Below are positions 1-8,229 of a stretch of DNA of 64,000 nucleotides, one piece after another. The stretch spans positions 1 to 64,000 of the forward strand of contig NZ_MACF01000103.1 in assembly GCF_001884045.1 (NCBI RefSeq), written 5' to 3'. Below the pieces are notes generated by a model. It made no database searches and was not told the DNA's origin. It saw only the letters and a program-made list of their open reading frames with translations. The stretch is from Bacillus mobilis (GTDB lineage Bacteria > Bacillota > Bacilli > Bacillales > Bacillaceae_G). Made by a program: the position numbers and the translations under genes. Positions within the stretch are counted from its first letter, which is position 1. The number at the start of each line of letters is the position of its first letter.

Positions 1-66
1 TTGGTCAAGTGGTTAAGACACCGCCCTTTCACGGCGGTAACACGGGTTCGAATCCCGTACGGGTCA
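1..66 (+). tRNA. tRNA-Glu (anticodon TTC), 5' end cut off
   Basis: The anticodon stem-loop reads CCGCC-CTTTCAC-GGCGG, which puts TTC in the anticodon. The T arm (ACGGG-TTCGAAT-CCCGT) is followed by the acceptor 3' strand ACGGGTC and an A. About six bases of the 5' acceptor strand lie outside the window. No genome-encoded CCA follows the final A. It is probably the last gene of a tRNA/rRNA cluster, because a terminator follows directly. Confidence 0.95.
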
Positions 67-70
67 TAAA

Positions 71-106
71 AAAAAGAGTCAGCAATATGCTGACTCTTTT
101 TTATTT
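71..106 (+). terminator. Intrinsic terminator after tRNA-Glu
   Basis: The stem GAGTCAGCA/TGCTGACTC has a 3-nt loop and is preceded by an A-run and followed by a T-rich tract. It ends the tRNA transcript. Confidence 0.9.
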
Positions 107-196
107 TGTAGAATCCTCCGTTATCAGCTGATTTTCCTGAAATAAATAAAGGGATTTAGGAAAAGCTATGGTATGTATAAAAAGGAGGAGACAAAA

Positions 197-616
197 ATGA
201 CACGAGTGAGAGACTTTATGAGTACTCATGTTGTACAGTGTACAACGTTAGACAATGTATATGAGGCTGCTGTAAAGATGAAAGAAGAATCGATTGGATT
301 GATTCCAGTTGTTGAAAATGAGCAAGTTGTTGGGCTTGTTACGGACCGAGATTTAGTTGTTCGTGGGATTGCTGAGAAACATCCTGGATCTAATAAAATT
401 ACAAATGTAATGACAACAAACATTGTTTCAGTTTCTCCAGATGATTCTATTGAAAAAGCTACAGAGTTAATGGCACAGTATCAAATTAGACGATTACCAG
501 TAGTTGAGAGTGGTCAACTTGTTGGGATGCTAGCACTAGGTGATTTAGCCATAAAAGAATCGGCAGATGATCAAGCTGGATTTGCTCTAAGTGAAATCTC
601 GGAGCACACGGAGTGA
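197..616 (+). CDS. Tandem CBS-domain protein (YhcV-like)
   Basis: This 139-aa cytosolic protein consists of two CBS motifs, roughly residues 7-60 and 70-125. Each carries the typical pattern of a VxDRD/ALGDL-like end and a hydrophobic VGLV or VGML strand. Paired CBS domains bind adenosyl ligands and act as energy or nucleotide sensors. The protein has no attached enzyme or transporter domain, so its partner is unknown. I start it at 197 rather than the upstream ATG at 173, because AAGGAGG lies 8-10 bases before 197 and the upstream ATG has no ribosome site. It resembles Bacillus subtilis YhcV in size and layout. It appears monocistronic. Confidence 0.85.
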   Translation: MTRVRDFMSTHVVQCTTLDNVYEAAVKMKEESIGLIPVVENEQVVGLVTDRDLVVRGIAEKHPGSNKITNVMTTNIVSVSPDDSIEKATELMAQYQIRRLPVVESGQLVGMLALGDLAIKESADDQAGFALSEISEHTE

Positions 617-909
617 AGAGAGACTTTTATTAGTGGGATAAGTTACGTATCAAAATCAGATGCATTATTCTAGTATATGGATTAAACTAATATGTTAGCA
701 TGATGTATCTGAGACATTATATAATAAGTATATAGTTAGTAATTTCGACAGTTTTTTTAAATTTGTCATTCCTAATTTTAAATAAGAGAAAAAATGATAT
801 ACTGATAGATATAAGTATTATGAAAGATTTCGAATATAACAATATTTATTATTAATGATGTAATAATGGATTAATATTTCCTATGTAGACAAAAGGGAAG
901 GGGAATTAT
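617..909. other. AT-rich intergenic gap
   Basis: These 293 bases contain no credible ORF, RNA fold or terminator that I can recognise. They must carry the promoter of the next gene, but no confident -35/-10 pair stands out. Confidence 0.5.
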
Positions 910-2061
910 ATGAGGGCTGTACAGCGCGATCCAAATTGGAATTTGGTTACAGATACATATATAGAACCAAATAATTTCGCTGAATTATTTTCTTTGCTTG
1001 TACCTTGTCACCCAAAAGGTGAAGGGAAAGAACGAACTATATTAGTGTGGAAAGAAAAAGAATTTTATAAAGAAGAAAATTTAGCGGCATTTATCGTATA
1101 TGGAATGAATAAAGCAAAGAATTTACCGCAGTTTCATAAAGATGAAATTCCAACTCTAGTACGTATTCTTCGCTTATGCCAAGAGATTGGTTGGTATGAA
1201 GAAGCAAATACTTTTATGGTAAATCAAGGACTAGCTGAGTTTGTTCACACTTCATTGGAATATGAAACGTGGGATCTTTTGACGCAAGCGGTCGCTTTAA
1301 ACTATTTAATTATTAAATATCGTATTGGTGAATTGACTGATGGGGATGTAGAAATTTGGGATAGAGTTAAATTTAATGAGAAATGTATAACGGATTGTAA
1401 GCATCTATTATCCCATAAAGAAGTATTGGAATTTACATTCTTTTATATGTGTAAGAGAGCTAAATTACTATCAAAAGAGCAATTAAATAGTGATATGATG
1501 AGTCTAGCGATGTATTGTAATACTTTCGTGTATGACTTATATACACATGACTTATTACGAAAATATCGTAAGTGTACAGACTTCCTATCATATTATGGAC
1601 CTAGTCAAGCGGTGTTAGCTTGTCAAAGAGCTGTACTTTCTCAAATTTCAGATCGATTAGACCCACTTAAGACTACTCATGTAGATGATTATTTATATGT
1701 AATGAAAGAAATGATGGAGCATATGACGATAGGAATAATGGATCGATATGATCATTTTATTGGGAAGTTATTATCATATGTGCCATTTTTCGAAATGATT
1801 CAAGTTCCACAACATGCATATTATTGTGAAGAATTACTGTATATTTGTAAGGGCATTGAATATAAAGAAGAAATATTACGCAATTATATATTTATACAAT
1901 TACATGATTGTTTACCATCATTCTTTAAACTATTTCTTAAAAATAAGCGTTATGCAACGATTCATGACATTCTGTTCTATTGGTGCGATGATGAACAAAG
2001 AATGAGCTTAGAGAAGAAATATAATCTTAGCTTTATTTATGAAAAATATGCTTGTGGATAA
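910..2061 (+). CDS. Orphan cytosolic protein of unknown function, 383 aa
   Basis: I do not recognise a family. The protein has no signal peptide and no membrane segments, and is rich in Tyr, Leu and charged residues with scattered Cys. The predicted content is mostly helical, with stretches such as EIPTLVRILRLCQEIGWYEEA resembling TPR/ARM-like helical-repeat packing (inference only). The start follows AAGGGGAATT, and a strong terminator follows the stop, so it is monocistronic. Its base composition matches its neighbours, with no sign of recent transfer. Such orphans are often genus-restricted proteins. Confidence 0.8.
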   Translation: MRAVQRDPNWNLVTDTYIEPNNFAELFSLLVPCHPKGEGKERTILVWKEKEFYKEENLAAFIVYGMNKAKNLPQFHKDEIPTLVRILRLCQEIGWYEEANTFMVNQGLAEFVHTSLEYETWDLLTQAVALNYLIIKYRIGELTDGDVEIWDRVKFNEKCITDCKHLLSHKEVLEFTFFYMCKRAKLLSKEQLNSDMMSLAMYCNTFVYDLYTHDLLRKYRKCTDFLSYYGPSQAVLACQRAVLSQISDRLDPLKTTHVDDYLYVMKEMMEHMTIGIMDRYDHFIGKLLSYVPFFEMIQVPQHAYYCEELLYICKGIEYKEEILRNYIFIQLHDCLPSFFKLFLKNKRYATIHDILFYWCDDEQRMSLEKKYNLSFIYEKYACG

Positions 2062-2095
2062 AGAGCAGTTTCTATATAAAAAATTTATATAAATT

Positions 2096-2131
2096 AAAAA
2101 GGATCTCAAGTTTATGTGAGATCCTTTTTTT
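2096..2131. terminator. Bidirectional intrinsic terminator
   Basis: The stem GGATCTCA/TGAGATCC has an 8-nt loop with A5 before and T6-7 after. It can end the 910-2061 transcript on + and the small-gene transcript on -. Confidence 0.9.
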
Positions 2132-2132
2132 A

Positions 2133-2288
2133 TTAGTAAAGCAAGGAGAACGCAATTAAGACGAGAAATAACATTCCATAAAGGAGAAATTGTGCCGTAT
2201 TGCTTCCTTGTATACCAAAAAAAGTATTTATTTTCGTGTATAAATTCGATATATATTTTATCGGATTATCTTTGAAAGATTGGTACAC
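2133..2288 (-). CDS. Small single-pass membrane protein, 51 aa
   Basis: This short ORF starts at a GTG at 2288, preceded by AAGAGGAG five bases upstream. The predicted peptide has a polar N-terminal half (residues 1-33, including KDNPIKYISN) and a hydrophobic C-terminal helix (QFLLYGMLFLVLIAFSLLY, residues 33-51). The start lies 14 bases downstream of the stop of the next membrane gene (2303-2641), so it is likely the distal gene of one transcript with the M23 hydrolase. The function is unknown; the shape fits a small membrane-anchored regulator or holin-like peptide. Confidence 0.6.
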   Translation of the reverse strand: MYQSFKDNPIKYISNLYTKINTFFGIQGSNTAQFLLYGMLFLVLIAFSLLY

Positions 2289-2302
2289 AGTGTCTCCTCT
2301 TT

Positions 2303-2641
2303 CTAAGCTTCTTGTTCGTGTTTTTTGTTTTTAGGAACATGAATGTACCTAGCTATGAATAATAAAATAGCCATAAAGAATACAGGAAATACGGTAGATA
2401 AATAAAAACCATTACTAATAATATTTGTTATTAGGGCACTTAATAGAAAGATGGCATTATATATATGGGCAATTTTTTGTTTAAATTGTACTTGAAAAGA
2501 TTCCATCATAATTTCTAAAGCAACAAAAGCAATGATAATAGATAAAAATACAGTGTTTGTATTGTAAATGATTAAACAACAGATTAAACCTAGAAAGGCT
2601 AAGTATTCAATTAAGAGAGGTATATTGATATTGCGTGGCAT
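2303..2641 (-). CDS. Four-helix membrane protein of unknown function, 112 aa
   Basis: The protein shows about four hydrophobic segments (approx. residues 8-28, 30-48, 58-78 and 80-98) and a charged C-terminus (HVPKNKKHEQEA). I recognise no catalytic motif. It starts only five bases after the stop of the M23 hydrolase gene and is probably co-transcribed with it, which suggests a link to the envelope but no more than that. Confidence 0.7.
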   Translation of the reverse strand: MPRNINIPLLIEYLAFLGLICCLIIYNTNTVFLSIIIAFVALEIMMESFQVQFKQKIAHIYNAIFLLSALITNIISNGFYLSTVFPVFFMAILLFIARYIHVPKNKKHEQEA

Positions 2642-2646
2642 ACAAT

Positions 2647-3807
2647 TTACCTAACTAAATATGGCAGTGGGTTTACTGCATTTGTTTTTTCGAAATTCCA
2701 TTCTCCATTGTGTAATTCAAAATGAAGATGTTGCCCGTATGAATGACCTGTGTTTCCCATATGACCTACTAATTGTCCAGCTTGAACTTGATCACCAGCT
2801 TGTACAGTGCGATCGTTCATGTGAGCATAGACTGTTGTATATAATTTCCCGTTTATTTGATGGGCGATGAACACAACATTGCCATAGCTAGCTGAATAAT
2901 ATGATTTCACCACTTTACCTGCAGCTGCCGCTTGGATAGAGACAGTACCTTGAGCTGCGATATCTATACCATAATGCATTTGTTCCCAGCGCATATCAAA
3001 GGTTGAGCTAATTCTTCCTTGAGTAGGGAATTTGAAAACTGCTGGAATGGAAGTAGGTTGAGCCGTTTGAGCCTGTGATTGCGTTTGATTTTGCACTACA
3101 TAATGTTTTGCCACGTATCCGTATCCTGTACCAAAGCGAATTTTATACCAAGTTCCTACAGTTTCGACTACTTGTACTTGTGTACCATTTTGTAATGAAC
3201 CAAGTAGTGCACTACTTGTACTAGCGTTGCTACGTACATTAAGTTTAGGTGTTGCAACTGTGTATTTCGTATTATTTTGAACTGTGATGCCTTTTACTAA
3301 AGGATGTGAACCATTAGACACGAACGCTTTTTGTACGTAACCGGTTGTGCCATTATGTAAAATTTTATACCACTCGCCTTGTTCTTCTTGAATGGTAACG
3401 AATTTCCCATTTGGTAATACATCTAAAATTGAAGATTCTAAATTAGGTTCAGAACGAACGTTTAATGCATTGGCATTAACGATGTATTGATTATTAGATT
3501 GAAGTTTGTTTTTTAGTAGAATAGCATCTTTTTGTACGTAACCTACTTTATTATTAACAGATACTTTATACCAGCCATTAGTTGTTTCAAGTATGTTCAC
3601 TTTCGTATTAAAGCGAATTGTATCAATTGAAGAGCTATTTGCGTTATCTTTTGTATGTAAGGATACTTGATCGACTTTGACATATCCAGTTTTCACATTA
3701 GACAATTGTTCAGCGTTGGCTGTTTGTACGTTTGTTTCTCCCATAGAAGGAAGTAAAGAGGCAATTGCGACAGTAGTTGCTGTTAAAGCAGTAGCTTTCA
3801 TATTCAT
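2647..3807 (-). CDS. Secreted SH3b(x3)-M23 peptidoglycan endopeptidase
   Basis: This 386-aa exported wall hydrolase has a signal peptide (residues 1-33, ending around ANA-EQ), three bacterial SH3 wall-binding domains (about 38-100, 108-165 and 182-240), then an M23/LytM zinc peptidase (about 260-383). The metal and catalytic signature is visible: HYGID near residue 277 supplies HxxxD, and HLHFELH near 360 supplies the second HxH. M23 enzymes cut peptide cross-bridges in peptidoglycan. The start at 3807 has AGAGGAGG ten bases upstream. It leads a three-gene minus-strand unit with two small membrane proteins. Confidence 0.9.
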   Translation of the reverse strand: MNMKATALTATTVAIASLLPSMGETNVQTANAEQLSNVKTGYVKVDQVSLHTKDNANSSSIDTIRFNTKVNILETTNGWYKVSVNNKVGYVQKDAILLKNKLQSNNQYIVNANALNVRSEPNLESSILDVLPNGKFVTIQEEQGEWYKILHNGTTGYVQKAFVSNGSHPLVKGITVQNNTKYTVATPKLNVRSNASTSSALLGSLQNGTQVQVVETVGTWYKIRFGTGYGYVAKHYVVQNQTQSQAQTAQPTSIPAVFKFPTQGRISSTFDMRWEQMHYGIDIAAQGTVSIQAAAAGKVVKSYYSASYGNVVFIAHQINGKLYTTVYAHMNDRTVQAGDQVQAGQLVGHMGNTGHSYGQHLHFELHNGEWNFEKTNAVNPLPYLVR

Positions 3808-4032
3808 ATAATAGAGACCTCCTCTAGTTGTATAGTTGTAATTTTATTATAGTATAAAGATATAATATAGTGGGTGTATTCACATAAATGTAATATGAAA
3901 TCAATATAAAAATAAATTTTTTGAGGATAATGATTCCTTTTTATCCAATTAATTAGGATAATAATTTCTAAGATAGAATATAAGTATTATATAGTTTTAT
4001 TATTTTGTTGACAATTGAGAAAATTAAAACAG

Positions 4033-4061
4033 TTGATGATGTCTTATTACGATGTTATACT
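4033..4061 (+). promoter_or_regulatory. SigA-type promoter of the thiamin operon
   Basis: TTGATG (4033-4038) and TATACT (4056-4061) are spaced by 17 bases and lie 20 bases upstream of the first TPP aptamer. A TTGACA at 4008 has no matching -10 element. Confidence 0.7.
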
Positions 4062-4080
4062 GACAGTGTTAATTTCATAG

Positions 4081-4176
4081 TTTGCTAGGAGAGCTGGTGT
4101 TGCCAGCTGAGAGTAGGCCGTAAGCCTTTGATCCTTTTCATTACCTGATCTAGATTATGCTAGCGTAGGGAAGCAA
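4081..4176 (+). ncRNA. TPP riboswitch (THI element), first of a tandem pair
   Basis: The THI-box core is clear: CTGAGA in GCCAGCTGAGAGTAG, ACCTGATCTAGATTATGCTAGCGTAGGGAA, and a closing P1 helix formed by TTGCT (from 4082) with AGCAA (to 4176). It senses thiamin pyrophosphate. A dedicated terminator follows, so ligand binding is expected to stop transcription before the biosynthetic genes. Confidence 0.95.
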
Positions 4177-4193
4177 TTCGGACACTAATAATG

Positions 4194-4232
4194 AGTCCCC
4201 GTTTCTTTGCGTATAGAAACGGGGCTTTTTTG
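4194..4232 (+). terminator. Riboswitch-controlled terminator of the first TPP aptamer
   Basis: The stem CCCCGTTTCT/AGAAACGGGG is followed by C and T6. It lies 20 bases after the aptamer, the standard position for an expression-platform terminator. Confidence 0.9.
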
Positions 4233-4251
4233 TTTGAAAATTTCATATTGA

Positions 4252-4341
4252 AACCACTAGGGGTGCTTGTTGTGCTGAGAGAGGAATAATCCTTAACCCT
4301 TATAACACCTGATCTAGGTAATACTAGCGAAGGGAAGTGGA
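4252..4341 (+). ncRNA. TPP riboswitch, second of a tandem pair
   Basis: This is a second complete THI element: GTGCTGAGAGAGGA, then ACACCTGATCTAGGTAATACTAGCGAAGGGAAGTGG. P1 is formed by CCACT (4254) and AGTGG (4340). It differs clearly from the first copy in its variable P3 arm, so it is not a recent exact duplication. It is followed by its own terminator. Tandem TPP riboswitches before tenA are known in B. anthracis. Confidence 0.95.
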
Positions 4342-4372
4342 GCAACGAATAAATTATAATTTTATTTGCTGT

Positions 4373-4402
4373 AACCACTTCTTATTTAGAAGTGGTTTTT
4401 TA
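4373..4402 (+). terminator. Riboswitch-controlled terminator of the second TPP aptamer
   Basis: The stem AACCACTTCT/AGAAGTGGTT is followed by a T-run. Its left arm AACCACT repeats the 5' P1 strand of aptamer 2, so the aptamer's AGTGG strand could pair with either, which suggests an antitermination switch. Confidence 0.9.
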
Positions 4403-4434
4403 TTTACATACACATACCGGAAGGGGATAGGGAA

Positions 4435-5130
4435 ATGAAATTTTGCGATAGATTATTAGAAACTGTACAACCAGTTTGGGAGATGAGTCATAATCATCCG
4501 TTTGTAGTAGGTATGGGGGATGGCACGTTAGAAAAAGATAAGTTTCAGTATTACATTATTCAAGATTATTTATATTTGTTAGATTATGCAAAGCTGTATG
4601 CGATTGGTGTTGTAAAGGCAACGAATCCACAAGTAATGGGGAAATTTGCTGAACAAATTGATGGCATATTAAATGGAGAAATGACAATCCATAAACAGTA
4701 TGCAAAAAGACTTGGAATTTCTATAGAGGAGATAGAGTCAGCAAAACCATCTGCTAAAAATTTAGCTTATACAAATTACATGATGTCCGTATCTCAAAAT
4801 GGCACACTTGCAGAATTAATAGCAGCACTTCTTCCATGTATGTGGAGCTATTGGGAAATTGGAAAGCGTTTAAATGATATACCTGGAGCAAGAGATCATG
4901 AGTTCTTTGGTGAGTGGATTCAAGGATATAGTTCTGAAGAATACGGTAACCTTTGTATTTGGTTAATAGATTTATTAAATGAAATGGCAGTTGGAAAGTC
5001 TGAAAAAGAGCTAGATCGATTAGAGGAGATTTTCCTATATTCCAGTCGATTTGAATATTTATTCTGGGATATGTCCTATCGTAAGGAGATGTGGGGATTT
5101 GAGGAGCAAGAACATACTACAGTTTCATAA
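4435..5130 (+). CDS. tenA: Aminopyrimidine aminohydrolase / thiaminase II TenA
   Basis: TenA (231 aa, the usual family length) hydrolyses aminopyrimidine breakdown products of thiamin to HMP, feeding salvage. The catalytic cysteine sits in LLPCMWSYWEIG near residue 135, and the acidic and tyrosine pocket residues (QDYLYLLDYAKLYA) are present. It is the first gene after the tandem TPP riboswitch, with AAGGGG upstream of its ATG. Its 3' end overlaps the start of the ABC ATPase gene. The pairing with a pyrimidine importer fits the known formylaminopyrimidine salvage route, although the deformylase is not in this window. Confidence 0.97.
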   Translation: MKFCDRLLETVQPVWEMSHNHPFVVGMGDGTLEKDKFQYYIIQDYLYLLDYAKLYAIGVVKATNPQVMGKFAEQIDGILNGEMTIHKQYAKRLGISIEEIESAKPSAKNLAYTNYMMSVSQNGTLAELIAALLPCMWSYWEIGKRLNDIPGARDHEFFGEWIQGYSSEEYGNLCIWLIDLLNEMAVGKSEKELDRLEEIFLYSSRFEYLFWDMSYRKEMWGFEEQEHTTVS

Positions 5131-5848
5131 TGTTTCTTTTCATTATGATGAGAAACCAATCATCAATGAATTAAATGCTTCTATACAAGATAAAGAGTTT
5201 GTAAGTATTATCGGACCGAGTGGATGCGGGAAAAGTACTTTATTTCGCCTTATTACAGGTTTAGAAGAAGCGAGTACTGGACAGATAGAACTGACAGAAA
5301 CAAAGAGCCATCCTGTAGGGTATATGCCCCAAAAAGACATGCTCCTGCCATGGAGAACGATTATTGAGAATGCTGCTCTGCCGCTAGAGTGCCAAGGTGT
5401 ACAGAAGAAAGAAGCGCAAATAAAGGCAAAGGAACTGTTACATAAATTTGGCTTACAAGGGTATGAGACAAAATATCCGAAAGATTTATCTGGAGGTATG
5501 AGGCAACGCGTATCTTTCATTCGAACTTTATTAACAGGCGGGGAGATATTGTTGTTGGATGAACCGTTTAGCGCGTTGGATGCTTTAACGAAGGCATCTT
5601 TGCAAGAATGGCTGTTTGAACAATGGAAAGAGTGGGAAAAAACAATTTTATTTATCACTCATGATGTGGAAGAAGCGTTGTTTCTTTCTAATCGAATTTT
5701 AGTAGTAGAGCAGCAACCGATAACTACTTTAACCGAGAGGGTTGTACCACTTGATCGTAATCGAACAAGAAAAGATTTATATAAGCCGGAAGTGTTAGCG
5801 CTTAAAGATGAGCTTCTTAGTATGTTACAAAGGCAGGTACTCGTATGA
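5099..5848 (+). CDS. thiZ: ABC importer ATPase for thiamin pyrimidine precursor (ThiZ)
   Basis: This 249-aa nucleotide-binding subunit has Walker A (GPSGCGKST, about residue 38), a Q-loop (MPQKDMLLPW), signature LSGGMRQR, Walker B (LLLDEPFSALD) and an H-loop (FITHD). It energises import of HMP or formylaminopyrimidine with ThiX and ThiY. The open frame extends back to 5051, but I place the start at a TTG at 5099, because AAGGAG lies ten bases before it, inside tenA. That gives a 32-base overlap with tenA and implies translational coupling. Domain similarity is to nitrate/taurine-type importers (SsuB-like); the pathway call rests on its operon position. Confidence 0.9.
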   Translation: MRSKNILQFHNVSFHYDEKPIINELNASIQDKEFVSIIGPSGCGKSTLFRLITGLEEASTGQIELTETKSHPVGYMPQKDMLLPWRTIIENAALPLECQGVQKKEAQIKAKELLHKFGLQGYETKYPKDLSGGMRQRVSFIRTLLTGGEILLLDEPFSALDALTKASLQEWLFEQWKEWEKTILFITHDVEEALFLSNRILVVEQQPITTLTERVVPLDRNRTRKDLYKPEVLALKDELLSMLQRQVLV

Positions 5849-6600
5849 TGAACCGGTTGAAGGAGCTATTACCTGCTTTTACACTTTCTAGCATTTTACT
5901 TGCCTTTTGGGAAGTAGGAGCAAGAATCGTAGATGAAATGTACATTTTACCGTCACCGTCTGCAATTGTAATGAAGATATGGAAACTAAAAGATATATTA
6001 TTCACGGTTCATTTGCCAGCAACATTGTACGTCGTTTTAATAGGGATAGCTATTTCTATCGTACTTGGGGTAGGGCTAGCGATGTTAATGAATGCGAGTA
6101 ATTGGATGGAGAGAGCATTTTATCCATTATTAGTTGCTTCACAAACGATTCCGATTACAGCGCTTGCCCCACTTTTCGTTTTATGGTTTGGATATACGAT
6201 CTGGAGTAAGGTTGTTGTTACGGTTTTAATTACGTTTTTCCCAATTGCGGTCAATACGTATGATGGACTACGCAGTACGAAAAAAGAATGGGAAGAGCTT
6301 TTAGTTACGTACGGGGCGACGAAAAAAGATGTTTTTCTTAAATTAAAATTGCCGTCTGCTCTTCCTTATTTCTTCTCAGCTTTAAAAATTGCAGTTCCGC
6401 TTAGTGTAATTGGGGCAGCAATTGGTGAATGGCTCGGTGCACAAGCTGGGCTTGGATATTTCAGTAAAAGAATGATGACGCAGTTAGACGGAGCAGGTGT
6501 ATTTGCGCCCATTGTATTGTTATCATTATTAGCTATTTTCTTCGTCATACTTATTTCGGTATTAGAAAAGAAATTCATTAGTTGGAGGAAGCATTCATGA
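5845..6600 (+). CDS. thiX: ABC importer permease (ThiX)
   Basis: This 251-aa integral membrane protein has about six helices and the BPD-transporter-like EAA loop (EWEELLVTYGATKKDVFLKLKLP). It forms the channel of the pyrimidine-precursor importer. It overlaps the ATPase stop by four bases (ATGA), and its own stop overlaps the next start in the same way, so the three transporter genes are translationally coupled. Confidence 0.92.
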   Translation: MMNRLKELLPAFTLSSILLAFWEVGARIVDEMYILPSPSAIVMKIWKLKDILFTVHLPATLYVVLIGIAISIVLGVGLAMLMNASNWMERAFYPLLVASQTIPITALAPLFVLWFGYTIWSKVVVTVLITFFPIAVNTYDGLRSTKKEWEELLVTYGATKKDVFLKLKLPSALPYFFSALKIAVPLSVIGAAIGEWLGAQAGLGYFSKRMMTQLDGAGVFAPIVLLSLLAIFFVILISVLEKKFISWRKHS

Positions 6601-7598
6601 AATTTTTAAAACGCATCTTTGTGTTTACATTATTAGTTGCAATGATTGCTGGATGTTCTAGTAATTCAGCATCAGATAAGAGTAAAAAAGAAAAAGAAAT
6701 AACGGTCATGCTTGATTGGTACCCAAATGCGGTACATAGCTTTATTTATGCGGCAATTGAAAAAGGATACTTTAAAGAAGAAGGAGTAAAGGTGAATATT
6801 AAATTCCCTTCTAATCCGACTGACCCATTAACTTTAGCAGCTGCAGGAAAAGTAACAGTGGGCTTATATTATCAGCCTGATGTTGTCATGGCAAAAGCAA
6901 ATGAACAAATTCCAGTGAAATCAATTGGAGCTGTCGTACGTTCACCATTAAATCATGTTGTATCGCTGAAATCAGCAGGCATTCAATCGCCGAAAGATTT
7001 AGAGGGGAAAACAGTTGGATATTCTGGAACACCTTTAAGTGAGATGTATTTAAAAACGATGGTAAAAGAAGCTGGTGGTAATCCAGATACAGTGAAAGTA
7101 GTCGATGTGGGCTTTGATTTAGTACCGGCATTAATTACGAAAAAAGTGGATGCGGTAACGGGGGCATACATTAACCATGAAGTACCTGTTATGCGTCATG
7201 AAGGTCATGAACCAGCATACTTTAATCCAGCTGATTACGGTGTACCGAATTACCATGAGCTTGTATTTGTAACAGGTGATAAAACGTTGAAAAAAGATAA
7301 AGAAGCGTTGCAAGCATTCTTACGTGGTACGAAAAAAGGCTATGATTTCATGAAGAAAAATCCAGATGAAGCATTAAATATTTTATTAAATCATCAAGAA
7401 AAAGAAAACTTCCCACTTGTACCAGAAGTTGAAAAAGAAAGTATGAAAATTTTATTAGAGAAGATGGAAACGAAAGATGAGCCATTCTTATCGGATTCAA
7501 AAGAATCATGGGAGAAACAAAATAAATGGCTGAAGGATAAAGGTATGACGAAAGAAATCGTTCCGACCGATGAGTTATTCGAAAACATTTTAAAGTAG
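6597..7598 (+). CDS. thiY: ABC importer substrate-binding lipoprotein (ThiY)
   Basis: This 333-aa extracytoplasmic binding protein of the NMT1/THI5-like family begins with a lipoprotein signal peptide with lipobox (MIAGC, Cys about residue 19). The body carries the family pattern VMLDWYPNAVHSFIY and GYFKEEGV. ThiY proteins bind formylaminopyrimidine or HMP. An ATG at 6582 is in frame, but 6597 is preferred, because GGAGGA lies seven bases upstream and the lipoprotein signal then begins correctly. Confidence 0.94.
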   Translation: MKFLKRIFVFTLLVAMIAGCSSNSASDKSKKEKEITVMLDWYPNAVHSFIYAAIEKGYFKEEGVKVNIKFPSNPTDPLTLAAAGKVTVGLYYQPDVVMAKANEQIPVKSIGAVVRSPLNHVVSLKSAGIQSPKDLEGKTVGYSGTPLSEMYLKTMVKEAGGNPDTVKVVDVGFDLVPALITKKVDAVTGAYINHEVPVMRHEGHEPAYFNPADYGVPNYHELVFVTGDKTLKKDKEALQAFLRGTKKGYDFMKKNPDEALNILLNHQEKENFPLVPEVEKESMKILLEKMETKDEPFLSDSKESWEKQNKWLKDKGMTKEIVPTDELFENILK

Positions 7599-7602
7599 GC
7601 GA

Positions 7603-8229
7603 ATGAATATGAAAAATGAGCTTCATGTAATCTCAAATGGTCACATGTCATTCGAAGAGTTAGTGAGTGCAGCGATGCAAATTGAAAGTGAGATTGATTA
7701 TTTGCATATTCGTGAGCGTGAGAAAAGTACGAAGGAATTGTATGAAGGTGTGGAAAGCCTTTTGAAAAAAGGCTTTCCGGCATCAAAAATAGTGATAAAT
7801 GATCGAATTGATATTGCTATTTTATTAAACATTCCGCGTGTACAGCTAGGATATCGAAGTGCAAATGTAAGGTCAGTGAAAGAAAAGTTTTCTTATTTGC
7901 ATGTCGGTTATTCTGTGCATTCTTTAGAAGAGGCGATCGATGCATTTAAGAATGGAGCGGATTCACTCGTCTATGGTCATGTATTTCCGACAGATTGTAA
8001 AAAAGGCGTGCCAGCGAGAGGGCTTGAAGAGGTTTCAGACATTGCAAAGTGTTTATCCATACCAATTACAGCAATTGGCGGAATTACCATAGAAAACACC
8101 AGGGATGTTCTTACTAACGGCGTCAGTGGTATTGCTGTTATGTCTGGAATTATAAGTAGTAGTAACCCGTATAGCAAAGCGAAATCTTATAAGGAATCAA
8201 TAAGAAAGTGGGCGGAAAAACATGTGTAA
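7603..8229 (+). CDS. tenI: Thiazole tautomerase TenI (ThiE-like)
   Basis: This 208-aa TIM barrel of the ThiE/TenI family has the motifs YLHIREREKS, VYGHVFPTDCKKG and AIGGI. TenI isomerises the thiazole product of ThiG to the aromatic form, whereas ThiE couples it to HMP-PP. The position between the transporter and thiO matches the TenI locus of B. subtilis, so TenI is preferred, but a ThiE role cannot be excluded by eye. It overlaps thiO by eight bases. Confidence 0.85.
   Translation: MNMKNELHVISNGHMSFEELVSAAMQIESEIDYLHIREREKSTKELYEGVESLLKKGFPASKIVINDRIDIAILLNIPRVQLGYRSANVRSVKEKFSYLHVGYSVHSLEEAIDAFKNGADSLVYGHVFPTDCKKGVPARGLEEVSDIAKCLSIPITAIGGITIENTRDVLTNGVSGIAVMSGIISSSNPYSKAKSYKESIRKWAEKHV

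Noticed and set aside
4008-4013. TTGACA as the -35 of the thiamin operon
   Set aside because: No -10 element follows at 16-18 bases; the TTGATG/TATACT pair at 4033-4061 is better.
4160-4378. 72-aa minus-strand ORF in the tandem TPP leader
   Set aside because: It lies across two structured RNA elements on the other strand and has no ribosome site.
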